Shown: positions 17,259 through 22,502 of the stretch, one piece after another
Numbering within the stretch: the first letter of the stretch is position 1
Layout of the letters: every line of letters starts with the position of its first letter
Assembly: GCA_030583885.1 (NCBI GenBank)
Contig: CP129480.1
Location: forward strand, 3,412,714-3,476,713
Direction of reading: 5' to 3'
DNA: 64,000 nt
DNA from: Anaerolineales bacterium
GTDB taxonomy: Bacteria; Chloroflexota; Anaerolineae; Anaerolineales; Villigracilaceae
Notes under the pieces: generated by a model
Seen by the model: only the letters and a program-made list of their open reading frames with translations
What the model was told of the DNA's origin: nothing
The model's database searches: none
Translations under genes and position numbers: made by a program

Positions 17259-17656
17259 TCGTCGTTGATACCAATATCATCGCCTACCTGCATATCGCAG
17301 GAGAATCAACTCCGCTTGCCCTGCAAGTTTTAGAAAAAGACTCGCACTGGGTTGCGCCTCCATTATGGCAAAGCGAATACCGAAACGTCCTGACAAGTTA
17401 CATAAAGCACAAGGTGATCGACCTGGAAGAAGCGATACGACTCCTTGAAAACGGGCTGAACACCATGCAAAACAGAGAATTAGCCCCGACGAATGCACTT
17501 GTGCTTACACTGGCATCCCAAAGCGCTTCTTCATCCTACGATTGTGAGTTCGTGGCGCTCGCTCGGGAAATTGGCTGTAAGCTGGTCACGGCAGACAAAC
17601 AGATCGTAAGAAATTTTCCAGACACAGCCATATTGCTCGAAGAATTCATAAAATAA
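17255..17656 (+). CDS. vapC: PIN-domain ribonuclease toxin (VapC/FitB-like)
   Basis: A 133-residue PIN domain. The acidic metal-binding residues are visible: Asp5 in 'IVVDTNIIAYL', Glu in 'WQSEYRNVL' (about 41), Asp in 'SSYDCEFVALA' (about 97) and Asp in 'LVTADKQIVRNF' (about 115). VapC toxins cut specific tRNAs or rRNA when free of antitoxin. Length and partner fit a type II system. A strong terminator follows 4 nt after the stop. Confidence 0.9.
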   Translation: MIVVDTNIIAYLHIAGESTPLALQVLEKDSHWVAPPLWQSEYRNVLTSYIKHKVIDLEEAIRLLENGLNTMQNRELAPTNALVLTLASQSASSSYDCEFVALAREIGCKLVTADKQIVRNFPDTAILLEEFIK

Positions 17657-17660
17657 CCAA

Positions 17661-17689
17661 ACCCTCCCGCCGAACATTCGCGGGAGGGT
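17661..17689 (+). terminator. Terminator of the toxin-antitoxin operon
   Basis: ACCCTCCCGC / GCGGGAGGGT, a perfect 10-bp stem with a 9-nt loop, followed by CTTCTTTCC on the plus strand. Confidence 0.8.
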
Positions 17690-17708
17690 CTTCTTTCCTC
17701 TTTCTTCT

Positions 17709-17762
17709 TTCATCAAACGAGGAGATTGCTTCGCCGCTCGTTTCACCCGGGCTCGCAATGAC
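17709..17762. repeat. Family A palindromic repeat, copy 2 (partial)
   Basis: CGAGGAGATTGCTTCGCCG...CTCGCAATGACATGG shares one end (CTCGCAATGACAT) and one inner arm (GATTGCTTCG) with the copies at 10.9 and 19.0 kb; the other half is missing. It lies just downstream of the moeZ-like stop. Confidence 0.75.
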
Positions 17763-17766
17763 ATGG

Positions 17767-18921
17767 TTAATAGACCGGCAGACTCGTATCCACTTCCTTC
17801 GCCCAGGAATTAATGCCGCCTTTGAGGTTCTTCACTTTCTTGAATCCCGCGCTGGCAAGCAGTTCCAACGCGCGCGCGGAGCGGGTGCCGCCTTTGCAGA
17901 AGACCACCATGTCATCGGCAGAGTTCAACTCGGCAAGACGCGCCGCCAGTTGACCTAATGGAATGTTGACCGCATTCGGCAGGGCGGAGATCTCCAGCTC
18001 GTGCGGTTCACGCACATCCAGCAGCTTTAAGTGATTGGTCTTCACGCGCTCGGCAAGTTCGGGGGCGGAGATGTCCAAGCCTTCGCCGGCCGAACCCTCC
18101 TCGCCGTGGTCGTGACCGGGCACGCCGCAGAATTCCTCGTAGTCGATCAATTCCTTGATGTCGGCGTTCGGTCCGCACACGCGGCATTTGGGATTCTTCT
18201 TCAGCGTGACGAAATCGAAGGACATATCCAGCGCGTTGTAGAGCAGGAGTTTGCCGATCAACGGATCGCCGATGCCAAGCAAAACCTTCAACGCCTCGGT
18301 GGCTTGCAATGTGCCGATCGTGCCGGGCAGGACGCCCAGCACGCCGCCTTCCGCACACGAAGGGACGAGGCCTGGCGGGGGCGGTTCGGGGAAGAGACAG
18401 CGATAGCACGGTCCCTCCTTGGCGTAGAACACGCTCACCTGCCCGTCAAAACGGAAGATGGAAGCGTACACGTTCGGCTTGCCGAGGAAGACCGCCACAT
18501 CGTTGGTCAGGTAGCGGGTGGGGAAATTATCCGTGCCGTCGAGGATGATGTCATAGTCCCGCGCGATGCGCAGTGCATTTTCGGAGGTGTACGGTTCGTT
18601 GTACACGTCGATTTGAATGTCTGGATTCAGATCCAGCAGTTTGGCTCTGGCGCTTTCCACTTTCAACTTGCCGACGCTGGACGTGCCGTGAATGACCTGA
18701 CGCTGGAGATTGGACGAATCGACAACGTCATAGTCCACCAAGCCGATGCGTCCCACCCCCGCCGCAGCCAGATACAGGGAAACAGGCGAGCCCAACCCGC
18801 CAGTCCCCACGACCAACGCGGACGAATTCTTCAGTTTGCGCTGACCCTCCAAGCCCACTTCGGGGATGAGCAGGTGGCGCGAGTAACGCAGGATCTCTTC
18901 GTGGTTTAATTCGGGAAGCAT
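17767..18921 (-). CDS. moeZ: MoeZ-like sulfur-carrier activating enzyme (ThiF/MoeB E1 plus rhodanese)
   Basis: The 384-residue protein fuses an E1-like adenylyltransferase (1 to about 250) to a rhodanese (about 285-384). ATP-binding 'VVGTGGLGSPVSLYLAAAG' (37-55), zinc ligands Cys172/Cys175 and Cys246/Cys249, the E1 cysteine Cys189 ('VPSCAEGG') and the rhodanese persulfide Cys342 ('FCKGGTRSA') are all present. Such enzymes adenylate the C-terminal Gly of MoaD/ThiS/CysO-type proteins and transfer sulfur to give a thiocarboxylate. It lies 10 nt downstream of one carrier gene, in the same operon. It could serve CysO, MoaD and ThiS together. Confidence 0.92.
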   Translation of the reverse strand: MLPELNHEEILRYSRHLLIPEVGLEGQRKLKNSSALVVGTGGLGSPVSLYLAAAGVGRIGLVDYDVVDSSNLQRQVIHGTSSVGKLKVESARAKLLDLNPDIQIDVYNEPYTSENALRIARDYDIILDGTDNFPTRYLTNDVAVFLGKPNVYASIFRFDGQVSVFYAKEGPCYRCLFPEPPPPGLVPSCAEGGVLGVLPGTIGTLQATEALKVLLGIGDPLIGKLLLYNALDMSFDFVTLKKNPKCRVCGPNADIKELIDYEEFCGVPGHDHGEEGSAGEGLDISAPELAERVKTNHLKLLDVREPHELEISALPNAVNIPLGQLAARLAELNSADDMVVFCKGGTRSARALELLASAGFKKVKNLKGGINSWAKEVDTSLPVY

Positions 18922-18931
18922 GGTTACCTCT

Positions 18932-19339
18932 TTATTTCATGTCGTTGCGAGGAGCGAACAACGTGAGCGACGAAGCAATCTCAACATCCATAAGGAGAAT
19001 GCTTCGGTCGGCGATGGTTGAGTAGGTCGAAGACCGTATCGAAACCCGCCGACCTCGCAATGACATAGCGCCTCCGGCAATGGACGGGATCAACATCACC
19101 CTGTCGCCCTCGTGGACAGGCGTATCCATCCCCTGCAGATCACGGATGTTCCTCTCGCCCACGAACAGGTTGACGAAGGGCCTCAGGTCGCCGCTTTCAT
19201 TGAAAAGGTGCGGTTTGATGGCCGGGTATTGACTTGACAGGTCGGCGAGCGCTTCGGCGATGTTTGCGCCGCTCACATGTACTTCGGATTGTCCGCCCGT
19301 GTAGGCACGCAACGGGGTTGGGATTCGTAAAACGGGCAT
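18932..19339 (-). CDS. CysO/MoaD-like sulfur-carrier protein with a 45-residue extension past Gly-Gly
   Basis: Residues 1-90 are a ubiquitin-like carrier (MPVLRIPTPLRAYTGG...) ending in 'VMLIPSIAGG', exactly where family members normally stop, because the free C-terminal Gly is adenylated and thiocarboxylated. Here the frame continues through 45 residues (AMSLRGRRVS...APRNDMK) encoded by family A and B repeats. The protein could work only if trimmed after Gly90, conceivably by the JAMM protease encoded at 20.5 kb, or it may be inactive. ATG 19339 follows AGGAG by 8 nt. A normal-length paralogue lies at 22.1 kb (same 'YPA(I/L)KPHL' core). moeZ follows 10 nt after the stop. Confidence 0.85.
   Translation of the reverse strand: MPVLRIPTPLRAYTGGQSEVHVSGANIAEALADLSSQYPAIKPHLFNESGDLRPFVNLFVGERNIRDLQGMDTPVHEGDRVMLIPSIAGGAMSLRGRRVSIRSSTYSTIADRSILLMDVEIASSLTLFAPRNDMK
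18938..19070. repeat. Family A palindromic repeat, copy 3, with a family B segment nested inside
   Basis: The ends CATGTCGTTGCGAGG and CCTCGCAATGACAT form an inverted repeat; inner arms are CGACGAAGCAATCTC and GAATGCTTCGG. Between them, 19011-19058 (GATGGTTGAGTAGG...CGTATCGAAACC) matches family B. The whole block codes the tail of the CysO-like protein on the minus strand. Confidence 0.85.
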
Positions 19340-19369
19340 AGAGGGTCTCCTAATTTTTCTTTTTATATA

Positions 19370-19418
19370 TTCGGCGGTTGATACCTGGCGCCTTGCGCCA
19401 CGTATCGAAATCACCTGT
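19370..19418. repeat. Family B repeat (GGTTGA...TATCGAAA.CACC), copy 1
   Basis: CGGCGGTTGATACC TGGCGCC..GGCGCCACGTATCGAAATCACC: outer arms plus an inner TGGCGC/GCGCCA hairpin, similar to the copies at 20.40 and 20.46 kb. Confidence 0.55.
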
Positions 19419-19436
19419 AAATTTAAAACTTTTCGT

Positions 19437-19470
19437 TACTTGGTGGTTTCGACGAAGTCTCAACCACCGG
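19437..19470. repeat. Family B repeat, copy 2 (short)
   Basis: TTGGTGGTTTCGACGAAGTCTCAACCACCGG: arms GGTGGTT / AACCACC. It sits just downstream of the thioredoxin stop. Confidence 0.6.
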
Positions 19471-19471
19471 G

Positions 19472-19879
19472 TTATAAAGTCTGCAATTGCTCCATCAACT
19501 TCTCGACGCGAGCCACGCCATTGTTGACATATCGCACCTGTCCGCGAGAATCAAGCAGGAATGTGGTCGGGACGCTCATCACACCCCAGGTCATCGCGAG
19601 GTCGGGGCGTTCGACGGCATCAATCTCGATCACTTGCAGCCGCTCACCGAACAGATCCGTCAACGCCTCCAATGCGGGGCGCTGGACGGTCTTGCACGGG
19701 GCGCAGTCCGGCGTGGTGAAATAGACGATGGTAGGTCTATCGGGCTGCGCGTCAAATAAGGCATGGAATCCGCCTCGCGCGCGCGCCAGCAAACGTTGGT
19801 TCGAGTACCAGTAAATGACCACGCCTGAAAATATGATACCAAGCGCAAGCCCAAAACGCAACAGGATGTCGGTGTTCAT
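19472..19879 (-). CDS. Membrane-anchored thioredoxin-like protein
   Basis: The 135-residue product starts with one hydrophobic helix (about 8-26), then a thioredoxin fold with active site Cys59-Ala-Pro-Cys62 ('YFTTPDCAPCKTVQ') and the cis-Pro loop 'GVMSVPTTFLLD'. It likely faces outward and exchanges disulfides, or moves reducing power for sulfur chemistry. Its ATG overlaps the DUF4395 gene stop (ATGA), and this pairing recurs in sulfur loci. A much longer N-terminal frame exists but overlaps that gene out of frame and is not used. Confidence 0.85.
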   Translation of the reverse strand: MNTDILLRFGLALGIIFSGVVIYWYSNQRLLARARGGFHALFDAQPDRPTIVYFTTPDCAPCKTVQRPALEALTDLFGERLQVIEIDAVERPDLAMTWGVMSVPTTFLLDSRGQVRYVNNGVARVEKLMEQLQTL

Positions 19880-20370
19880 GCCGGCGCTCCCGCTTTCGGT
19901 TTCATGCCGGGGAACGTCCCTGCGGGCGGTTGTTTGGCAAAGCCTGGAACATTGAGTCTCACCAGCCAGTAATACATGGCGCAACCGACGCAGAACCCGG
20001 CAAAGGCGTTGAGCGCGGCAAGAGCGACCACGGTCCACACCAGCGTCCAGCCGGGAAGCGGGAAACCAAGGAATAGCGCCAGCGAGCCCGCCGTCATAAA
20101 AAGAAAGCCGACAAATTGGGCAAAGCGATGTGGTTCGGGATTGTCATCCAACACATCCGGCTTCATCCATCCGCGCGGCTTAAGCAGGGATGTGTACAAA
20201 AAACCGAAGCCGGGTTTTTTGAGGAGCGTGCCGAGTCCCATTGCCAGCGCGACAATGGCGGCAAGGACGGGCTGGTAAAAAATGAACGCCAGAATGTTGA
20301 GTACAATGATAACAATCTGGTTGGTCTTGAATGCAGAGTGATCCACTTTTTGCAGGGTTTGGGTTGACAT
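19876..20370 (-). CDS. DUF4395 family membrane protein
   Basis: The 164-residue protein has about four hydrophobic helices and the family features 'RFAQFVGFLFM' and 'NAFAGFCVGCAMYYWLVRL' with Cys127-x-x-Cys130 in a helix. DUF4395 proteins commonly sit beside thioredoxin and rhodanese genes; a role in handling reduced sulfur or thiols at the membrane is an inference from that. Coupled by ATGA overlap to the thioredoxin gene downstream. Between it and mec lie two family B repeats. Confidence 0.82.
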   Translation of the reverse strand: MSTQTLQKVDHSAFKTNQIVIIVLNILAFIFYQPVLAAIVALAMGLGTLLKKPGFGFLYTSLLKPRGWMKPDVLDDNPEPHRFAQFVGFLFMTAGSLALFLGFPLPGWTLVWTVVALAALNAFAGFCVGCAMYYWLVRLNVPGFAKQPPAGTFPGMKPKAGAPA

Positions 20371-20397
20371 ATTAAAATCCTGGATTTATTTTCTTTC

Positions 20398-20444
20398 CGG
20401 TGGTTGAGTGCCGCGGAGCGGCGTACCGAAGCCACCAGTTAACA
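20398..20444. repeat. Family B repeat, copy 3
   Basis: CGGTGGTTGAGTGCCGCGGAGCGGCGTACCGAAGCCACC: outer arms GGTGG/CCACC and inner GCCGC/GCGGC. Confidence 0.6.
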
Positions 20445-20460
20445 ATATTCGCTCCATCAA

Positions 20461-20508
20461 TTGGTGGTTTCGATATGGCGGAAGAACGCCGCCTACTCGA
20501 CCACCGGC
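20461..20508. repeat. Family B repeat, copy 4, supplying the 3' end of mec
   Basis: TTGGTGGTTTCGATATGGCG...CGCCGCCTACTCGACCACCGG. Read on the minus strand its GGTGGTCGAGTAGG gives the last residues Val-Val-Glu and the TAG stop of the JAMM protease gene. Confidence 0.65.
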
Positions 20509-20921
20509 GTCTTTACAATCTTCAATTCCTCTTCTACATACTTCGAGCGGTCTTCCGTCAACACCCACGAGCGATGGCTGACCGCTCTGCCCGCATCCAC
20601 GCGCGTGATGAGATACGAGAAGAACGGCTGCGCCCATTCGCGGTCGAATTCCGACGGCACATTTGGACAATCGGGATGCGAATGAAAAACGCCGATCAAA
20701 CCCAGGCCGAGCAAGTCTGCTTTCAATTCGGCTTTGAGATACTCCTCGGGCGTGATCAAATAGCGGTTATGACGCGCCTCGTCCTCGCGCGCATTCGGCA
20801 ACGATAAAATTTCGCGCACTTCGCCATCCACACCGAGCAGAAAGCCCGCGCCTTCTTCGGGATAGGCGCTCTCCAAATGCGCTGTGATGCGCTCGATGAA
20901 TTGCTGCGGCACCTTCAACAT
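20493..20921 (-). CDS. mec: JAMM/MPN metalloprotease of the Mec (CysO-cysteine hydrolase) type
   Basis: The 142-residue zinc protease has the full JAMM motif: a glutamate in 'AYPEEGAGFLLG' (22-23) and His80-Ser-His82-Pro-x6-Ser90-x2-Asp93 ('FHSHPDCPNVPSEFD'). In Mycobacterium, Mec releases cysteine from the CysO-cysteine adduct made by CysM. The immediate neighbour here is a CysM-like synthase, and two CysO-like carriers flank the pair, so the same role is likely; trimming the extended carrier is a second possibility. The ATG at 20921 overlaps the cysM stop (TAATG); a GTG at 20933 is the alternative. The last three residues come from a repeat. Confidence 0.88.
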   Translation of the reverse strand: MLKVPQQFIERITAHLESAYPEEGAGFLLGVDGEVREILSLPNAREDEARHNRYLITPEEYLKAELKADLLGLGLIGVFHSHPDCPNVPSEFDREWAQPFFSYLITRVDAGRAVSHRSWVLTEDRSKYVEEELKIVKTPVVE

Positions 20922-21871
20922 TATTTCTGCCACAGCGCGCCATCGCTCAAATATTTGTAACCTGCGTCGGGCAGAATGGTCACGACCAGGCCCTCCTCCA
21001 GTTCACCCGCGGCCTGAAGCGCAGCGACGATCGCCGCAGCGGAGGAGATTCCCACGAACAGACCTTCCTCGCGCGCCAGGCGGATCACCATCGCATGCGC
21101 CGCCTCGGTCTTGACCGCAAGCGGAGTACCCGCGAGGGACTCATCATAAATGCCCGGCTTGATCGCGCTCGGCATGTGCTTGAGCCCTTCCAGTCCATGG
21201 AAGGGCGCATCCGGTTGGAAGGCCATTATTTTCACATGCGGCAGCTGCTCGCGCAGATAGCGTCCCGTGCCCATCAGCGTTCCGGACGTGCCAAGCCCGG
21301 CAATGAAATGAGTCACCTGCTCGTTGGTCTGGCAAAGGATCTCAGGTCCCGTGGAGAGGTAATGCGCCTGCCAGTTTGCAGGGTTGTTGTATTGGTTTGC
21401 GTACCAGTACAAATCCGGTCTTTGTGCCGCCAGTTCACGTGCCTTGAGGATGGCACCGTCCGAACCTTCGAGCGGATCGGTGAGAATCACCTCCGCGCCC
21501 AAGGCTTTGAGAATGGAGATGCGCTCCGCACTGGCGCTGGCCGGCACAGCCAACGTAACGGGGATCCCCAGCGCCGCTCCAAAGGTGGCATACGAAATAC
21601 CCATGTTTCCTGATGTAGAGTCGAGCAGGCGTTTGCCATTGCCCCAAGCCCCGCTGAGGATGGCATTCTGGATGATGTTCAGCGCAGGCCTGTCCTTGAC
21701 GGAACCGCCGGGGTTGAACCATTCAGCCTTGGCGAATATTTTCACACGTGGAGACAGGTCCCGGGTCACGCGGCGAAGCGGAAGCAAAGGCGTATTGCCA
21801 ACGTGGGAGGCGAGTCCATCCAAAGGGATCGAATTTGTTTCGAGCAGTTTCAAGTCCAGTAATGTCATAAG
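20921..21871 (-). CDS. cysM: Cysteine synthase, CysM-like (probably thiocarboxylate-dependent)
   Basis: This 316-residue PLP enzyme of the O-acetylserine/phosphoserine sulfhydrylase family binds PLP through Lys58 in 'NPGGSVKDRPALNII'. It has 'STSGNMGISYA' for the substrate carboxylate and 'GLGTSGTLMGTGRYL' for the PLP phosphate. Context (mec overlapping downstream, CysO-like gene upstream, MoeZ in the run) suggests it takes sulfur from a thiocarboxylated carrier rather than free sulfide, as Mycobacterium CysM does. ATG 21871 is preferred because the upstream frame runs through a terminator-like hairpin. Transcription probably starts at the promoter at 22.1 kb through a Cys-codon leader. Confidence 0.9.
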   Translation of the reverse strand, partial: LMTLLDLKLLETNSIPLDGLASHVGNTPLLPLRRVTRDLSPRVKIFAKAEWFNPGGSVKDRPALNIIQNAILSGAWGNGKRLLDSTSGNMGISYATFGAALGIPVTLAVPASASAERISILKALGAEVILTDPLEGSDGAILKARELAAQRPDLYWYANQYNNPANWQAHYLSTGPEILCQTNEQVTHFIAGLGTSGTLMGTGRYLREQLPHVKIMAFQPDAPFHGLEGLKHMPSAIKPGIYDESLAGTPLAVKTEAAHAMVIRLAREEGLFVGISSAAAIVAALQAAGELEEGLVVTILPDAGYKYLSDGALWQK

Positions 21872-21904
21872 GTCTCTTAAATCAAAAGCAGTCAACGGGT
21901 AAAC

Positions 21905-21926
21905 AAAAAGACGGCGAACAAACGCC
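21905..21926 (-). terminator. Candidate attenuator hairpin in the cysM leader
   Basis: On the minus strand GGCG-TTTGTT-CGCC is followed by GTCTTTTTGTTT, 35-50 nt before the cysM start. The 4-bp GC stem can add two G-U pairs. Upstream, a 14-bp palindrome TGCAAAATTTTGCA and a GTC..AACC/GGTT..GAC hairpin could compete with it. Confidence 0.5.
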
Positions 21927-22010
21927 ACACGCTGCAAAATTTTGCAAGCGGGGGTCGTCCAACCGTCTGATGGTTCCGTTGACTGCGGAGGGGTCTGTCT
22001 CAGGCGGTGG

Positions 22011-22055
22011 TTACGAGCCCCGCAACAGACACAAGCAATAGTTAAGTGTTTTCAT
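22011..22055 (-). CDS. Candidate cysteine leader peptide MKTLNYCLCLLRGS
   Basis: A 14-codon frame opens 16 nt after the predicted transcription start region, with a weak GGAAA before the ATG. It has two Cys codons (TGC, TGT) separated by one Leu, and lies about 140 nt before cysM with a terminator-like hairpin between them. That is the arrangement of an attenuation leader, in which ribosome stalling at Cys codons would let transcription continue into cysM-mec. The evidence is positional; a chance ORF is possible. Confidence 0.45.
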   Translation of the reverse strand: MKTLNYCLCLLRGS

Positions 22056-22078
22056 GATTTTCCATTTAGATGTCCGCT

Positions 22079-22106
22079 ATTTTACCTATCTTACCGAATT
22101 TGTCAA
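22079..22106 (-). promoter_or_regulatory. Sigma-70-type promoter for the cysM operon
   Basis: On the minus strand TTGACA (22101-22106), a 16-nt spacer and TAAAAT (22079-22084). It begins 9 nt after the stop of the upstream CysO-like gene and points into the leader and cysM. Confidence 0.75.
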
Positions 22107-22114
22107 TATAAAAA

Positions 22115-22393
22115 TTACCCACCCGCCGCGGAAGCCATGAGGATAATCCTGTCATCCTTCTTCAATATCGTATCCATCCCGTTCAGGTCGCGCAAGTGGA
22201 CGCCGTTGACAAAAATGTTGAAGTGGCGGCGAAGTTCTCCATTGGAATCAATTAAATGCGGTTTGAGCGCAGGATAACGCGCAAGGATGTTTTCAAGCAG
22301 TTCGGCAGCGGTCGCTCCGCTGGCTTCAAGCTCGCTCTGGCCATCCACATAGAATTTCATCAGGGCGGGAAAACGGACAATGGGCACGGCCAT
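22115..22393 (-). CDS. cysO: CysO/MoaD-like sulfur-carrier protein ending in Gly-Gly
   Basis: A 92-residue ubiquitin-fold protein ending 'IILMASAAGG', the free diglycine needed for activation by a MoeB/MoeZ-type enzyme and loading with sulfur. The core 'YPALKPHLIDSNGELRRHFNIFVNGVHLRDLNGMDT' closely parallels the carrier at 18.9 kb. As the neighbour of cysM and mec it is the best candidate for the CysO sulfur donor. A MoaD role in molybdopterin synthesis cannot be excluded, but no moaE/moaA lies nearby. The ribosome site is weak. Confidence 0.85.
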   Translation of the reverse strand: MAVPIVRFPALMKFYVDGQSELEASGATAAELLENILARYPALKPHLIDSNGELRRHFNIFVNGVHLRDLNGMDTILKKDDRIILMASAAGG

Positions 22394-22445
22394 ATTTTAA
22401 TGCAAGTTGGCTGTAACTGAAGAATGTTTTTTCAGAATATGGAAG

Positions 22446-22478
22446 AAAAGTTCCGAGGTAACAAACCTCGGAACTTTT
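22446..22478 (-). terminator. Hairpin terminator between the EF-G-like gene and cysO
   Basis: AAAAGTTCCGAGGT / ACCTCGGAACTTTT, a perfect 14-bp stem with a 5-nt loop and a T-run on the plus side; on the minus strand it follows the EF-G-like stop by 25 nt. Its ACCTCGG core relates it to the family D palindromes. Confidence 0.7.
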
Positions 22479-22502
22479 TTGTATCACTCTGCTTAACACT
22501 CC

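Noticed and set aside
19879..20038. Longer N-terminus of the thioredoxin gene (start at 20038).
   Set aside because: It would run out of frame through the DUF4395 gene; the ATGA overlap start at 19879 and TM helix fit better.
21872..21937. Longer N-terminus for cysM starting at 21937.
   Set aside because: It would translate the terminator-like hairpin and T-run; family similarity begins at 21871.
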